Shown piece after piece: positions 1-9,500 of a stretch of 64,000 nucleotides of DNA; the stretch's first letter is position 1, and every line of letters starts with the position of its first letter. The position numbers were made by a program, and so were the translations under genes. The stretch lies in NCBI GenBank assembly GCA_002500665.1, contig DLRY01000021.1:19479-83478 (forward strand), written 5' to 3'. Under the pieces are notes generated by a model. That model ran no database searches and was not told the origin of the DNA. It saw nothing but the letters and a program-made list of their open reading frames with translations. Source of the stretch: Opitutia bacterium UBA7876 (GTDB taxonomy: Bacteria > Verrucomicrobiota > Verrucomicrobiia > Opitutales > Seribacteraceae).

Positions 1-539
1 TTGGGGGAGAAAAGAGTCGATTCCAGTTCCTCGGGAACGCCCACGGGTGACCCAGGGTTCTTGGTCGGGCCGGCGGTAAGCTCCTTCGGCTCGGTTTTTG
101 CCACGAAGAGCGTGCCGTGCATCAGGAATCCATGGCCGGGAAAGGTGCACACGTAGGGATATTTGCCTTCCTTGCCGGGGGCCTTGAAGCGGACCGTTGA
201 TTTCTTCTTAGGCATGACCACGGGGGTGGAGGCCAGTACTTTTGCTGAATCCGGCACGTAGTGGAGGGCGGGACCTTTTTCACCGAGTGCGTTTGCAGCT
301 TCGACGATCTCCATGCGGGCGCCTGGTTCGACCAGGACGAAGTTATGCATCATCAGGTCCGAGTTGTCGAAGGTCAGCTCGACTTCCTCACCGGGAAGGA
401 CGTGGAGGACCTTGGGATCGAAATGCAGCCCCGGCTTAACCCCGAGAATGATTTTTCTAGCTTCGGCTTGAATAGAGAAGTGGCCGGCCAATAGTACGAT
501 GAGGGCTAGCTTGAGATAGTGGTGAAGGTTTGAGCGCAT
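1..539 (-). CDS. Secreted cupredoxin (azurin/plastocyanin-like), 3' end outside window
   Basis: A small blue copper protein, expected to carry electrons outside the cytoplasm. Reading from the ATG at 539, residues 1-25 form a signal peptide ending near SIQAEA. The domain then shows the type 1 copper ligands: His65 in MMHNFVLV, then Cys131, His136 and Met140 in VCTFPGHGFLM. About 179 codons are visible and the frame is still open at base 1, so the C-terminus lies outside the window; a Pro-rich tail follows the copper domain. The closest relative here is the C-terminal domain of the fusion protein at 6524-9715, which has the same YPYxCxFPGHxxxM loop. It diverges from the PhoX-like gene. The cupredoxin fold is well supported; the redox partner is unknown. 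Confidence 0.85.
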   Translation of the reverse strand, partial: MRSNLHHYLKLALIVLLAGHFSIQAEARKIILGVKPGLHFDPKVLHVLPGEEVELTFDNSDLMMHNFVLVEPGARMEIVEAANALGEKGPALHYVPDSAKVLASTPVVMPKKKSTVRFKAPGKEGKYPYVCTFPGHGFLMHGTLFVAKTEPKELTAGPTKNPGSPVGVPEELESTLFSP

Positions 540-701
540 GAATTGGGAGTTCACTACAAATTAAACAAAACACAAACCTGATCGAAGCCCACTCGCTAAA
601 AAATCTTTCAAGTACCGTGAGCTATGCATGACAAGTGCCTCTATAAAAGGCGGTCTTGGTAGAGAAGGGTTGCGAAAATTTTTTCGGGGTAATCTCGATC
701 G
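540..701. promoter_or_regulatory. Divergent intergenic region between cupredoxin and PhoX-like genes
   Basis: This 162-base gap must hold the promoters of two divergent genes. It is clearly AT-richer than its flanks, with A-rich runs near 560-605 and a TATAAA at 642-647. I could not pair that with a well-spaced -35 box, so no promoter is assigned. No strong inverted repeat was seen. Confidence 0.4.
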
Positions 702-2033
702 ATGCACACAAGACGCTCTTTTCTGCGGCGCACAAGTTCAATTGCCTTGGGTTTTTCAGGCTTGCAGCGCCTCTCGGCGGCCAACGGAAAGGCCCGCTCG
801 GTCCGTGGCTTCGGACCCTTGACGCCGGATCCTCAAAAAATCCTCGATTTGCCATCCGGTTTTTCCTACTCCGTGATCGGTAGGGCAGGCGAGAAAATGT
901 CCGATGGTTTAGTCTTGCCCGCCCTGCCCGACGGCATGGCCGCCTTCCCCGGGAAGGGCAAGGAGGTCATTCTCATACGCAACCATGAACTCAATGCCGG
1001 TTCCGGGGCTTCAGGGGGGCCTTTTGGACGGAAGAATGAAAAAACGGACAAGATACCCAGGGACAGGATTTATGATCCTGGCAAATCCGCGCCTTGTCTG
1101 GGAGGAACCACTACCCTGGTGTACGACTTGGCTTCGAAGAAAGTGGTTCGGCAGTTTCTAAGTCTGGCTGGTACCTTGAGGAATTGCGCCGGAGGGCCGA
1201 CGCCCTGGAATTCCTGGATTACCTGTGAGGAAACGGTTGCCGGGAAAGGCGGTGACCTCGCTCGGGATCATGGCTGGTGTTTCGACGTGCCGGCGACCGA
1301 TCAACCGGCGCTGGCCGAACCCGTTCCACTCAAGGCCATGGGCAGGTTCAACCACGAAGCGGTTGCCGTTGATCCAGATACGGGGGACGTCTTTCAAACG
1401 GAGGACAGGCATGAAGGATTGATTTACCGATTCGTCCCGAAGGTAAAAGGGAAACTTGCCGAGGGGGGCAAGCTTTTCGCCCTCAAAGTCAAAGAGAAAC
1501 TAGGTTTGGATACGAGAAATTGGTCCGAAAAGACGTTTTCGGTGGGTGATTCCAAGAAAATCGAGTGGATTGAAATGGAAAACGTCGAATCTCCAAGAGA
1601 TGACCTGAGAATTCGGGGTTTCAAAAAGGGAGCGGCTTGCTTCGCACGGGGAGAAGGCATGTGGTACTCTCGAGGATCGATCTTTTTTGCCTGCACCAAT
1701 GGTGGAATTAAACAAAGGGGTCAAATATGGAAATTGACCGCTAATAAATTGGAATTATACGCAGAGCCCAATAATGCAGATTTGGTCGATAACTGCGATA
1801 ATCTAACGGTTGCTCCATGGGGAGACCTAATCCTTTGCGAGGATGGCAAGGGAGATCAGTTTCTTGATGTGATTACCACAAAAGGGAAAATATTCAAACT
1901 GGCTAAAAATGCCAAAAGCAGTGGTGAATTTGCTGGAGTTTGTTTTTCGCCAGATGGTTCAACTCTCTTCGTTAATATGCAACGCGAGGGCCTTACCTTG
2001 GCCATAACCGGGCCATGGAAGGAAAAAGGCTGA
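702..2033 (+). CDS. PhoX-like (DUF839) Tat-exported phosphatase family protein
   Basis: A 443-residue protein of the DUF839/PhoX family, whose characterised members are Ca2+/Fe-dependent periplasmic alkaline phosphatases. The N-terminus MHTRRSFLRRTSS is a twin-arginine signal, implying export folded with its metals. Family-like segments follow: IRNHELNAG, the WITCEET stretch, FNHEAVAVDPDTGDVFQTED, and a C-terminal GVCFSPDGSTLFVNMQ. The length is shorter than classical PhoX, so the substrate need not be a simple phosphoester. It converges on the first sulfatase gene with only 11 bases between stops. The last ~330 bases are visibly AT-richer than the rest of the gene. The family call is firm; the reaction is inferred. 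Confidence 0.8.
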   Translation: MHTRRSFLRRTSSIALGFSGLQRLSAANGKARSVRGFGPLTPDPQKILDLPSGFSYSVIGRAGEKMSDGLVLPALPDGMAAFPGKGKEVILIRNHELNAGSGASGGPFGRKNEKTDKIPRDRIYDPGKSAPCLGGTTTLVYDLASKKVVRQFLSLAGTLRNCAGGPTPWNSWITCEETVAGKGGDLARDHGWCFDVPATDQPALAEPVPLKAMGRFNHEAVAVDPDTGDVFQTEDRHEGLIYRFVPKVKGKLAEGGKLFALKVKEKLGLDTRNWSEKTFSVGDSKKIEWIEMENVESPRDDLRIRGFKKGAACFARGEGMWYSRGSIFFACTNGGIKQRGQIWKLTANKLELYAEPNNADLVDNCDNLTVAPWGDLILCEDGKGDQFLDVITTKGKIFKLAKNAKSSGEFAGVCFSPDGSTLFVNMQREGLTLAITGPWKEKG

Positions 2034-2044
2034 GGTTTCTTATC

Positions 2045-3598
2045 CTATTCCTCTAACTGATTTGAGGTATCCTTTCGGAAGGATAGGTCCTTAATTTGAC
2101 CTCTGGCCGGGCTTAGGGCCTTTTTGCCGACCCGATCCTTGTTCTTTGCGATATCGAACCATTCTTTGGACATTTCATTCACTCGCTCCGGGTATTTGTC
2201 GGACAGGTCGTTCAGTTCGGTCCTGTCCTTATCAAGGTCGTATAACTCCCATTTGCCGCCCTTTGCGGAGACGAGCTTCCAGTTTTCCTTGCGCAGGGCT
2301 CGGTCGGTTCCAAACTGAAAGTAGAGGGTTTCGTGTCCTTTTCGTTCCTTTCCCTCGAGAATGGGCAAGAGGGATTTTCCCTGCAGCGGATCGATTTTGC
2401 GCTTGCCGACCGTCTTTGGATAGCGGGCCTGACCAATTTCAAGGAAGGTGGCCATGAAATCGATCAAATGAGCGGGTTGACGGGTGATGGTTCCTGCCTT
2501 GGCCTTAATTCCGTTGGGCCAGTGGGCGATTAGGGGGGAGGAAATACCCCCTTCATGTTGGTTTTGCTTGTAGAGCCTGAAAGGAGTGTTGCTGACCTGA
2601 CCCCATGAGGCATCGTAGGTCCAGTAGGACTTGGGGTCCCAGGGCTCGAGGTTCCTGCCCCTCGTTCTCTCGAAAGGACAACCGCCGTTATCGGCGCAGA
2701 AAAGAAAAAGGGTGTTTTCGAAAACTTTTCGTCTTTTCAGGTCATCGATGAGACGGCCGACGTTTTGATCGACGAGATCGATCATAGCGGCGAATACCTC
2801 CATCCGTCTGGCCTCCCAGGCTTTTTCGGAATCCTTGATTTCATCCCATGCGGGCACGTGCGGCGCTCGGGGCGAAAGCTTGAACCTTTTGGGGATGAGC
2901 CCCGTCGTTACCTGCTTGGCATATCTGGTCTGCCTCAATTGATCCCAGCCCGCATCGTACCTGCCTTTGTATTTCTTGACGGCATCCTCAGGTGCCTGCA
3001 GAGGATAATGCGGCGCATTGTAGGCAACATAGAGAAGAAAGGGATCGGAGTTTGAATCGATTTTGCCGTCCTTGAGAAAGTCCAAGGCGAAGTCAGTGAT
3101 GGCGTGAGTGGTATAGAATGGCTTGCCATTCAAGGTTTTGGGTATGTCCCATTTCCGCCCGTCGAGGCGGAAGGTATTGTCGCCGGTAAAGAAATTACAG
3201 GCCCCCGACAGGTGCCCCCAGTAGCGCTGAAACCCAAAATCGGTAGGCTGATTGCTGAGATGCCATTTTCCTGCCATCCAAGTTGAATAGCCTGCAGGCC
3301 GGAGAACTTCGGCAATGGTGGCGCCCCGGCTAAGGGAATTGCTTCCGGCTTGGTTGCAATACAAACCAGTAAGAAGGCAAACCCGGGAGGAGTGACATTT
3401 GGCGGTGTTGTAGAATTGGGAGAAGCGCAGGCCATCCTTGGCCAGGCGGTCCAAGTTGGGGGTTTCGATTTCCGACCCATAACATCCAAGGTCTGAAAAA
3501 CCGAGATCGTCAGCCATGATGAGAACGATGTTCGGGCGTTTTGCATGAACGGTAGCCAAAACGCCCAGAAAGAGAAGAAACAAGATTCGGGTTTTCAT
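2045..3598 (-). CDS. Secreted arylsulfatase, Cys-type (CHSSR)
   Basis: A family S1 sulfatase, hydrolysing sulfate esters through a formylglycine made from Cys68 in the motif C-H-S-S-R. A signal peptide (1-19) precedes RPNIVLIMADDLG, whose Asp30/Asp31 are the usual Ca2+ ligands. GKWHL, the ADNGG motif and the C-terminal YDLxxDxTELNDL stretch are all present, and 517 residues is normal for the family. The TAKCHSSR context matches bacterial arylsulfatase subgroups. It is the last gene of the minus-strand operon, 25 bases after the previous stop. Activity needs a maturase (anSME or FGE), and none is encoded in the window. The glycan target cannot be read from sequence. Confidence 0.93.
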   Translation of the reverse strand: MKTRILFLLFLGVLATVHAKRPNIVLIMADDLGFSDLGCYGSEIETPNLDRLAKDGLRFSQFYNTAKCHSSRVCLLTGLYCNQAGSNSLSRGATIAEVLRPAGYSTWMAGKWHLSNQPTDFGFQRYWGHLSGACNFFTGDNTFRLDGRKWDIPKTLNGKPFYTTHAITDFALDFLKDGKIDSNSDPFLLYVAYNAPHYPLQAPEDAVKKYKGRYDAGWDQLRQTRYAKQVTTGLIPKRFKLSPRAPHVPAWDEIKDSEKAWEARRMEVFAAMIDLVDQNVGRLIDDLKRRKVFENTLFLFCADNGGCPFERTRGRNLEPWDPKSYWTYDASWGQVSNTPFRLYKQNQHEGGISSPLIAHWPNGIKAKAGTITRQPAHLIDFMATFLEIGQARYPKTVGKRKIDPLQGKSLLPILEGKERKGHETLYFQFGTDRALRKENWKLVSAKGGKWELYDLDKDRTELNDLSDKYPERVNEMSKEWFDIAKNKDRVGKKALSPARGQIKDLSFRKDTSNQLEE

Positions 3599-3623
3599 AA
3601 ATTTAAATAAATATCAGGCTTCA

Positions 3624-5090
3624 TTATGGTCGCCAGGGAGTATTGCGGTCGAAAATATCGCCGTAGGGTTCGTAACCGTTGTAATTCACGCCTTCGCGTT
3701 TCCAGTGGTCGACCGCCTTGTCGTAAATGACCCGCATTTTCAGCAGTTCCTTCCCCTTGTGCGGAGCGAGGTTGGTCAGTTCGTGAGGATCTTCGGTCAA
3801 GTGGTATAATTCCTCCGTGGGCTCGAACTTTCCGGATTCGAAGGGCCAGTAAAGATATTTGTAGTCCTTGGTCACCACACCGTAGGAATGCGCTTCCTTC
3901 GGGCCCCAGACGTTGATTAGGTTGGCGGTCTCCCGAACCGACCCCTTGGGATTATCGAGCAAGGGAAGCAAACTTACCCCATCCATCTGGGCAGGAATTT
4001 CCAGGCCGGCCAATTCAAGGATCGTGGGCGCTACGTCGATATTTGCGGTAAGGGCCGCGGAGCGTAACTTCTTGCCGCTGGAGGGATGACGCGGATCATA
4101 AATGATCATTGGAACGTTGGTCGATTCCTCGTAGGGCAGGACTTTCGATCCATAGCCGTGTGAGCCGCAAAAGAAACCGTTGTCCGAGGTAAAAATGAAG
4201 ACCGTATTTTTTTCCACGCCCGCTTCCTCCACAGCCGCCCGGATCATGCCTACCGCTGCATCCACCCCGTGAACCATCTGGTGGTAGACCGCCATCACTT
4301 CGTCGTATTTGTCGCGATAGCCCCAACTTATGAAGCGTTCATACTGGCGGCCTTGCTTGCTTTGCAGAGAAAAGTGTTTCCCGTACTCTCGTCCGAAGTT
4401 GACGGGCTTGGTGAATTTTCTGCCTGCGTAGACCTTGTCGAACAGAGGATCCGGTTGATCGGGTTTGTGCGGCGCCTTGAAACTTATCGACAGGCAAAAG
4501 GGCTTGCCGGTCTTGGCCGACTCCTTGACGAAGTCTCTTCCGAAAGCCCCATAGGACCTGGAGGAGTGCGGGTACTTCTTCGCATAGGCCTTCATACTAG
4601 GGTTTTTGGCGGTGGCGTAATTGGTTTGCCCCGGGCCGCCGCCCCACTTGTCGAAGTCTTCCTCCGGCAAAAACTTCCGTCCCTTTTGAGTGCCCTTGCG
4701 TACCTCGAAGCCGAATTTGCCTGCAAAGGCCGTGAGATATCCGGCCTGGCGCAGACGAATCGGATAGGAGGTTTTCCAGAGTTTCTCGGTCAACGGCCCG
4801 TGATCGAAGTTGCACCCATGTCGGTATTCGTAGAGACCCGTCATTACGTTGACCCGGCTGGCCATGCAGATGGCGGTTGTATCGTAATGGTGGTCGAAGG
4901 TCATGCCCGACAGCGACAAGCCGTCGATGTGAGGAGTCCTTACGTCCTTGTTACCGTAGCAGCCCAGGGAGTAGCTCGACTGGTCATCGGTCAAAAGAAA
5001 GATGACGTTGGGCCTGTTTTCAGCTCCTGCCGAAAAGAGAGCCGGCAAGGAGGCGAGAAGACGGCATAAGATCGTAGAAAAGGGTTTCAT
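3624..5090 (-). CDS. Secreted sulfatase, Cys-type (CMASR)
   Basis: A family S1 sulfatase of 488 residues. I place the start at the ATG at 5090 because it overlaps the upstream stop in an ATGA junction and begins directly at a signal peptide (MKPFSTILCRLLASLPALFS). A longer frame from 5135 would only add a non-secretory leader. Asp35/Asp36 in FLLTDDQ are metal ligands, and Cys75 in ICMASR is the formylglycine site. The TTAICMASRVNVMTG context is that of heparan N-sulfatase-like bacterial sulfatases, but I would not fix the substrate from this. FTSDNGFF and the C-terminal ELYHLTEDPHELTNLA are typical. Translation is probably coupled to the upstream sulfatase. Confidence 0.92.
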   Translation of the reverse strand: MKPFSTILCRLLASLPALFSAGAENRPNVIFLLTDDQSSYSLGCYGNKDVRTPHIDGLSLSGMTFDHHYDTTAICMASRVNVMTGLYEYRHGCNFDHGPLTEKLWKTSYPIRLRQAGYLTAFAGKFGFEVRKGTQKGRKFLPEEDFDKWGGGPGQTNYATAKNPSMKAYAKKYPHSSRSYGAFGRDFVKESAKTGKPFCLSISFKAPHKPDQPDPLFDKVYAGRKFTKPVNFGREYGKHFSLQSKQGRQYERFISWGYRDKYDEVMAVYHQMVHGVDAAVGMIRAAVEEAGVEKNTVFIFTSDNGFFCGSHGYGSKVLPYEESTNVPMIIYDPRHPSSGKKLRSAALTANIDVAPTILELAGLEIPAQMDGVSLLPLLDNPKGSVRETANLINVWGPKEAHSYGVVTKDYKYLYWPFESGKFEPTEELYHLTEDPHELTNLAPHKGKELLKMRVIYDKAVDHWKREGVNYNGYEPYGDIFDRNTPWRP

Positions 5091-6499
5091 CGTAGTTTCT
5101 TCAGTCTGCTTTGGTATTCCGGGCGGTTTTTCCATTCCTTAAAATACTTTTGGTACTCGGGCACCTCGGTCCAGAAGATGCGGGGAGGCTGGGGAAGAAC
5201 TTTGCCTTCGGGGTAGTCCTTGCCTTCCACGCTTTGATCGATGGACGCCCTTTCCGCCACGAGGATCTTTCTTAGGCGGGTTACCTGTTCGTGTCCCGGA
5301 CGAAAAAGATTTTCCGACTCGGACGGATCCTTCGCGAGGTCGAAAAGTTCAATGTTGCGACGCTCTCCACGAGGCTGCGAGAGTAATTTCCAGTCATTGT
5401 CGATGACCGCCATGCGGGCCCGGCTTCGGAAAACGAGGGGCTTTGCACGAGACTTCATACCCTTTGCAAGCAGGGGGACCAGACTTTGACCGTCCTGAGG
5501 TTGTAGCATGGACGATCCGGGAAGCTTGGCGATTTCCGCGATGGTGGGAAAGATGTCCACGGCACCCGCAGGATAGGAGGTGACTCGGGATTTATTTATC
5601 TTTTTGGGCCATTCGATGATGGCCGGAACACGGATGCCTCCCTCATAGAGGCTTCCCTTGAAATCCCGCAAGCCCCCCGTCGATGAAGGCTTGATCTTCG
5701 GCAAGCCGCCATTGTCGCTGGTAAACCAGACCAGGGTATCCTCTTGCGCATTCATTTTCCTCAGGCCTTCCCTAAGGGAACCGATGCTCCTATCCATAGC
5801 CCGTAGCTCGGCATAGTGGGCTTGCGAATTACCGTCCAGTTTCCTGAATTCGTTTAGGTCCTTTTTAAGCCCCATCCAAGGACTGTGCGGGGTTCCGTAC
5901 CAGATCACGCAGAAAAAAGGTTTTTTAGCCTTGGTTTGGCGGTCCATGAACCGGAGGGCTTCCGCAACGATGATTTCGGACGAATCACCCTTGAAACCTT
6001 CGAATTTGCCCTGCCGGCTCATGACTGGGTTGAGGTCGAAAAAGTTCGTCACCGAAAGCCAGTGGTCGAACCCGAAACCCTTGGGGCCGTTTGAGTCCCC
6101 GGGGAGGATGGGCACACCCGGTCCACGCAAGCCGTTGAGGTGCCATTTCCCGAAATGTCCCGTTGCGTAACCGGCCTTCTTCAGTGCCTCCGGAAGGGTC
6201 TTTTCCTGTTTCCTAAGCGCGTAGCCGTGGTCGAAAACGCCCGTGCGGTCGTGGGTGCGGCCGGTAAGCACGGATGCGCGGGTTGGGGAACAAACCGGTC
6301 CTCCTGCATAAAAGCGGTCGAAGCGCAGACCGTTCCCGGCCATTTCGTCAAGGTGGGGGGTCTTCAGGACGGGATGATCGTAATAGCCGGTTTGTCCCCA
6401 CCCTTGGTCGTCGGCCATGACGAGAATGAAGTTGGTCCGGCTTTCCCCGACTGCTGACAGGAAAAGAGAAACCAGTGCGAAAAGGGACGTGATTCTCAT
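5087..6499 (-). CDS. Secreted sulfatase, Cys-type (CSPTR)
   Basis: A 470-residue family S1 sulfatase with a signal peptide (1-19). The metal-binding VMADDQGWG follows (Asp30/Asp31), then Cys70 in PVCSPTRASVLTGR as the formylglycine precursor, GHFGKWHL, and TSDNGG. The C-terminus ends in a basic tail after an ELFDLAKDPSESENL segment. CSPTR is the classical consensus, unlike the variants in the neighbouring sulfatases. It lies 24 bases after the fusion gene and overlaps the next sulfatase by ATGA, so the operon is translated as a chain. The substrate is unknown. Confidence 0.93.
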   Translation of the reverse strand: MRITSLFALVSLFLSAVGESRTNFILVMADDQGWGQTGYYDHPVLKTPHLDEMAGNGLRFDRFYAGGPVCSPTRASVLTGRTHDRTGVFDHGYALRKQEKTLPEALKKAGYATGHFGKWHLNGLRGPGVPILPGDSNGPKGFGFDHWLSVTNFFDLNPVMSRQGKFEGFKGDSSEIIVAEALRFMDRQTKAKKPFFCVIWYGTPHSPWMGLKKDLNEFRKLDGNSQAHYAELRAMDRSIGSLREGLRKMNAQEDTLVWFTSDNGGLPKIKPSSTGGLRDFKGSLYEGGIRVPAIIEWPKKINKSRVTSYPAGAVDIFPTIAEIAKLPGSSMLQPQDGQSLVPLLAKGMKSRAKPLVFRSRARMAVIDNDWKLLSQPRGERRNIELFDLAKDPSESENLFRPGHEQVTRLRKILVAERASIDQSVEGKDYPEGKVLPQPPRIFWTEVPEYQKYFKEWKNRPEYQSRLKKLR

Positions 6500-6523
6500 A
6501 CGGATGGATGGAAGGCGGGTGGA

Positions 6524-9500
6524 TTACTTGACGACGAGGTTGCCCTTCATGATGGTCCAATGCCCGGGGAAGCTGCACAGGTAGGGATAAACACCGGGCT
6601 TTCTAGGCGCCTTGAAGCGCAGGGTTTCGGTTTCCCCCTGCTTGAGCATCTTGGTATGTATGATGATTTTGTCGGACTTCGGAATGAATTGACCGCTCTT
6701 GGCAGCCGAGGGATCCTTGGCCATTTCGTTGGCGGCCAAGCCCACTTCCTCAAGAGAACCGGGTTGGACGAGAACCAGGTTGTGCGGGGTGGCGTCAGGG
6801 TTGGAAAACTCAATGCGGATCGGCTGGTTCGGCTTGGCCGGAATATCTCCGGCAGGTGAAACCTTATACTCGCCCAGGTTGGGTTTGTCCATGTACTCGG
6901 TTGCGTAGATCATCCTTTCCTTGACGCAGGAAACCTTAACCTTGAGCAGGTTTTTTTGCCGGTCGAATTTACTGTCCCTTTTGGACTCCTCGGCTTTTTC
7001 CTTCTCGATTTTCTTTCGGAAGAGAAAGGCATGAACTTCAGGATGGGTCTTCTCGACGGTAGCGGGATCCCAAAACTTTCGCATCGGTGCGGAACCCAGA
7101 GAAGTGTTGATGGCGTAGGACAAGTGTTTTTCGTTCGGCTTGGTGATCAGAGTGGCCAAGGTCTCGAAAGCTTCCTTGGACCCGACGTAGCTGCAGGCGA
7201 TGGCCGCCTCCATGCGCACGAGGCCGTTTTCATCGTTTCCCGCGGAAGCGAGCAGGCGGTCCCCGTCCTTTGCCAACCCGTGCCAGTGCCTGAGCTGCCG
7301 GGCGGCTGCGGCTCGGGCGTTGTGGTTATCGCACTGGAGAAGCTCGCGGAGCAGGGGGAGGTTGGCCTGCTCGACGTTCCGGTACGCCCACATCGCCTCG
7401 ACTTGGTGATGCCGAAAGCGTGGGTCGGCGGGATCGAGGGCCTTGACCCACCGGTCGAGGGCTTTGCTTACCTTGGCGGGATCCATTTCCCTCAATTCCC
7501 TCTTGGCCCAATAGCGGTATCGGTATTCACGCCTTTTAAGAATATCAAGCAGGTCATTCAGGCTGGCATCCGCGATCTTGGGGGCTTGTACGGGCTTTGC
7601 GCCTTTGGGGAAAATCCTCCAGATTCTCCCGGATTTGCGGTCTCTGCGCTCATCTCTTAAAGAATACTGTGCATGTCCTTTTACGGGGTTGTACCAATCA
7701 CAGACGTACATTCCGCCTTGGGGGCCGTACCTCAAGTCTACGGGTATGAAACTGAGGTTGGTCGAGAAGATGATGTCGGATACGTACTGCTCTTCGTAGC
7801 CAAAGTCATATTCATTCCATTTCAGGATTTCAACCCGGTTGGTCGATTTGTAGCGCACTTTGACCATGCTGCCCTGCAGGTCCTTGGGCCAATTGGGAAA
7901 GTCGATGAATTCTTGCCCGCAAACCCCTGAGTACGCTTGCATGCCTGAGGGCCTGGGGTGTTGTTCCGGATACGGAGGATCAAGCGCATGGTGAGCGGAA
8001 GCAAAGATTGGGTAGCTGGCGACGTGCTGGCCCCAGTCGTCGAAGGTCACGCCCCAAGGGTTAGTGCTTGCATGCGTACCGAACGCGGTCAGTCGGTGAA
8101 GTTTCGGCTCCCAGGCGAACCATCCGCTGTTTTGCTGGCGAACCGGTCCGTAGGGTGTCTCGACCTGAGTGTGGTGAAAGATGGATTCGCGAAAGATCAG
8201 GTCGCCGTCCGGTGTCCAGGCGAAGTCGTGGAGGGCATGGTGCGAATCCTCGCAGCCGAACCCGGTAAGGACGGTTTGCCTGTAGTCGGCCTTCCCGTCG
8301 CCGTTGGTATCCTTGAGGAAGGTCATGTGCGGTTCCTCGGAGACGTAGACCCCACCATTGCCGAACTCGAAGGAAAGAGGTACGTTCAGTCCTTCGGCCC
8401 AAACCGAGCATTTGTCCGCCTTGCCATCCTTATCTAAGTCCTCGAGGATAACGATCTTGTCGTCGGGGGCCCGCCCTGGATAAACGTGTGGGTAGGTTGT
8501 GGAGCAACTGACCCACAAGCGGCCAAGCGAGTCCCATCGCATCTGAATGGGGCAGGCTAGGTCGGGGAATTGCTCCTCGCCGGCGAAAAGAGTGACTTCA
8601 AAACGCGGGTCAACCTTGAAGGCGCCCCGTTCATCTTTGGCCGACATCCATTTGTTGGCCCCGCGCGACTGCTTGGTCTTGGGCATCTCGGGGACGTTGG
8701 AGTCGTCGATTTCAGCAGGAACTTTCTTCCCTTGGGCCAGAGCATGAACGCGCTTGTCTCGGTTTGCAGTCATGATATCGAAATTCCGCATTGCAGGAAG
8801 GAAGTCCAGGTAGCCGTAGCTCCTGTTGCGCCCGCCCGTGTAGTAAAAGGTGTTCAAAGGGCGGTAACGGAAGAAGTGCTGTCGATTCTTCTCCACCACT
8901 CCTTCCCGTACCTTTTCGTCCAACTTGGGAGCGTCCTTGCCGAAAAGCTGCTTGAAGACGGTGGAGGCAAAAAGCTGGTAGCCCTTTTCATTCAGGTGCG
9001 CCCCATTCATGGTGAGGTCGTTGCCGGGCGAGGCCATCCCCTTTTCGGTGGCCGTGAATGCATCCACAAAGCCAACTTTTTGTTCGGCCGCAACCTGCTT
9101 CATTACCTCCAGGTAGGCCTTTATGTTTCCATTGTTGCGATCCGCTGCCGCAACGCCGTTCACGTTTTCGTTCGCTATGGGAGAAATCAAAACTACGCGG
9201 GCGGCCGTCTTGCCGTTATAGGCCTTGGACTTCACGCCCTCCAAGTATTTCGCAAGGCGCTCGCGAAAGGCAGGCAGGCCCTCTTTACCGGCGAAGGATT
9301 CGTTATAACCAAAGGCGGCCAATACTAGATCCGCCTGCATGGCGGTGAGGTGTTGCTCACCATCGGCAAAGTTGGCCGGACGGGGTTGCAGGTCGACTTC
9401 ATCGGCGGCCCAGGATAGGTTGCGCACGACCAGCTCCTTTCCGGGGTGGGCTTGCTGGAGGAGCGTCTCAAGATGCCCGAATTCATGCATTCGGTCGAAA

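Noticed and set aside
4269..5069. A 266-codon plus-strand frame opposite the CMASR sulfatase
   Set aside because: Antisense shadow of a sulfatase with all catalytic motifs; no family sequence in the shadow.
8570..9328. A 252-codon plus-strand frame opposite the multidomain fusion gene
   Set aside because: Shadow of the SGNH-like part; no motif, no ribosome-binding site.
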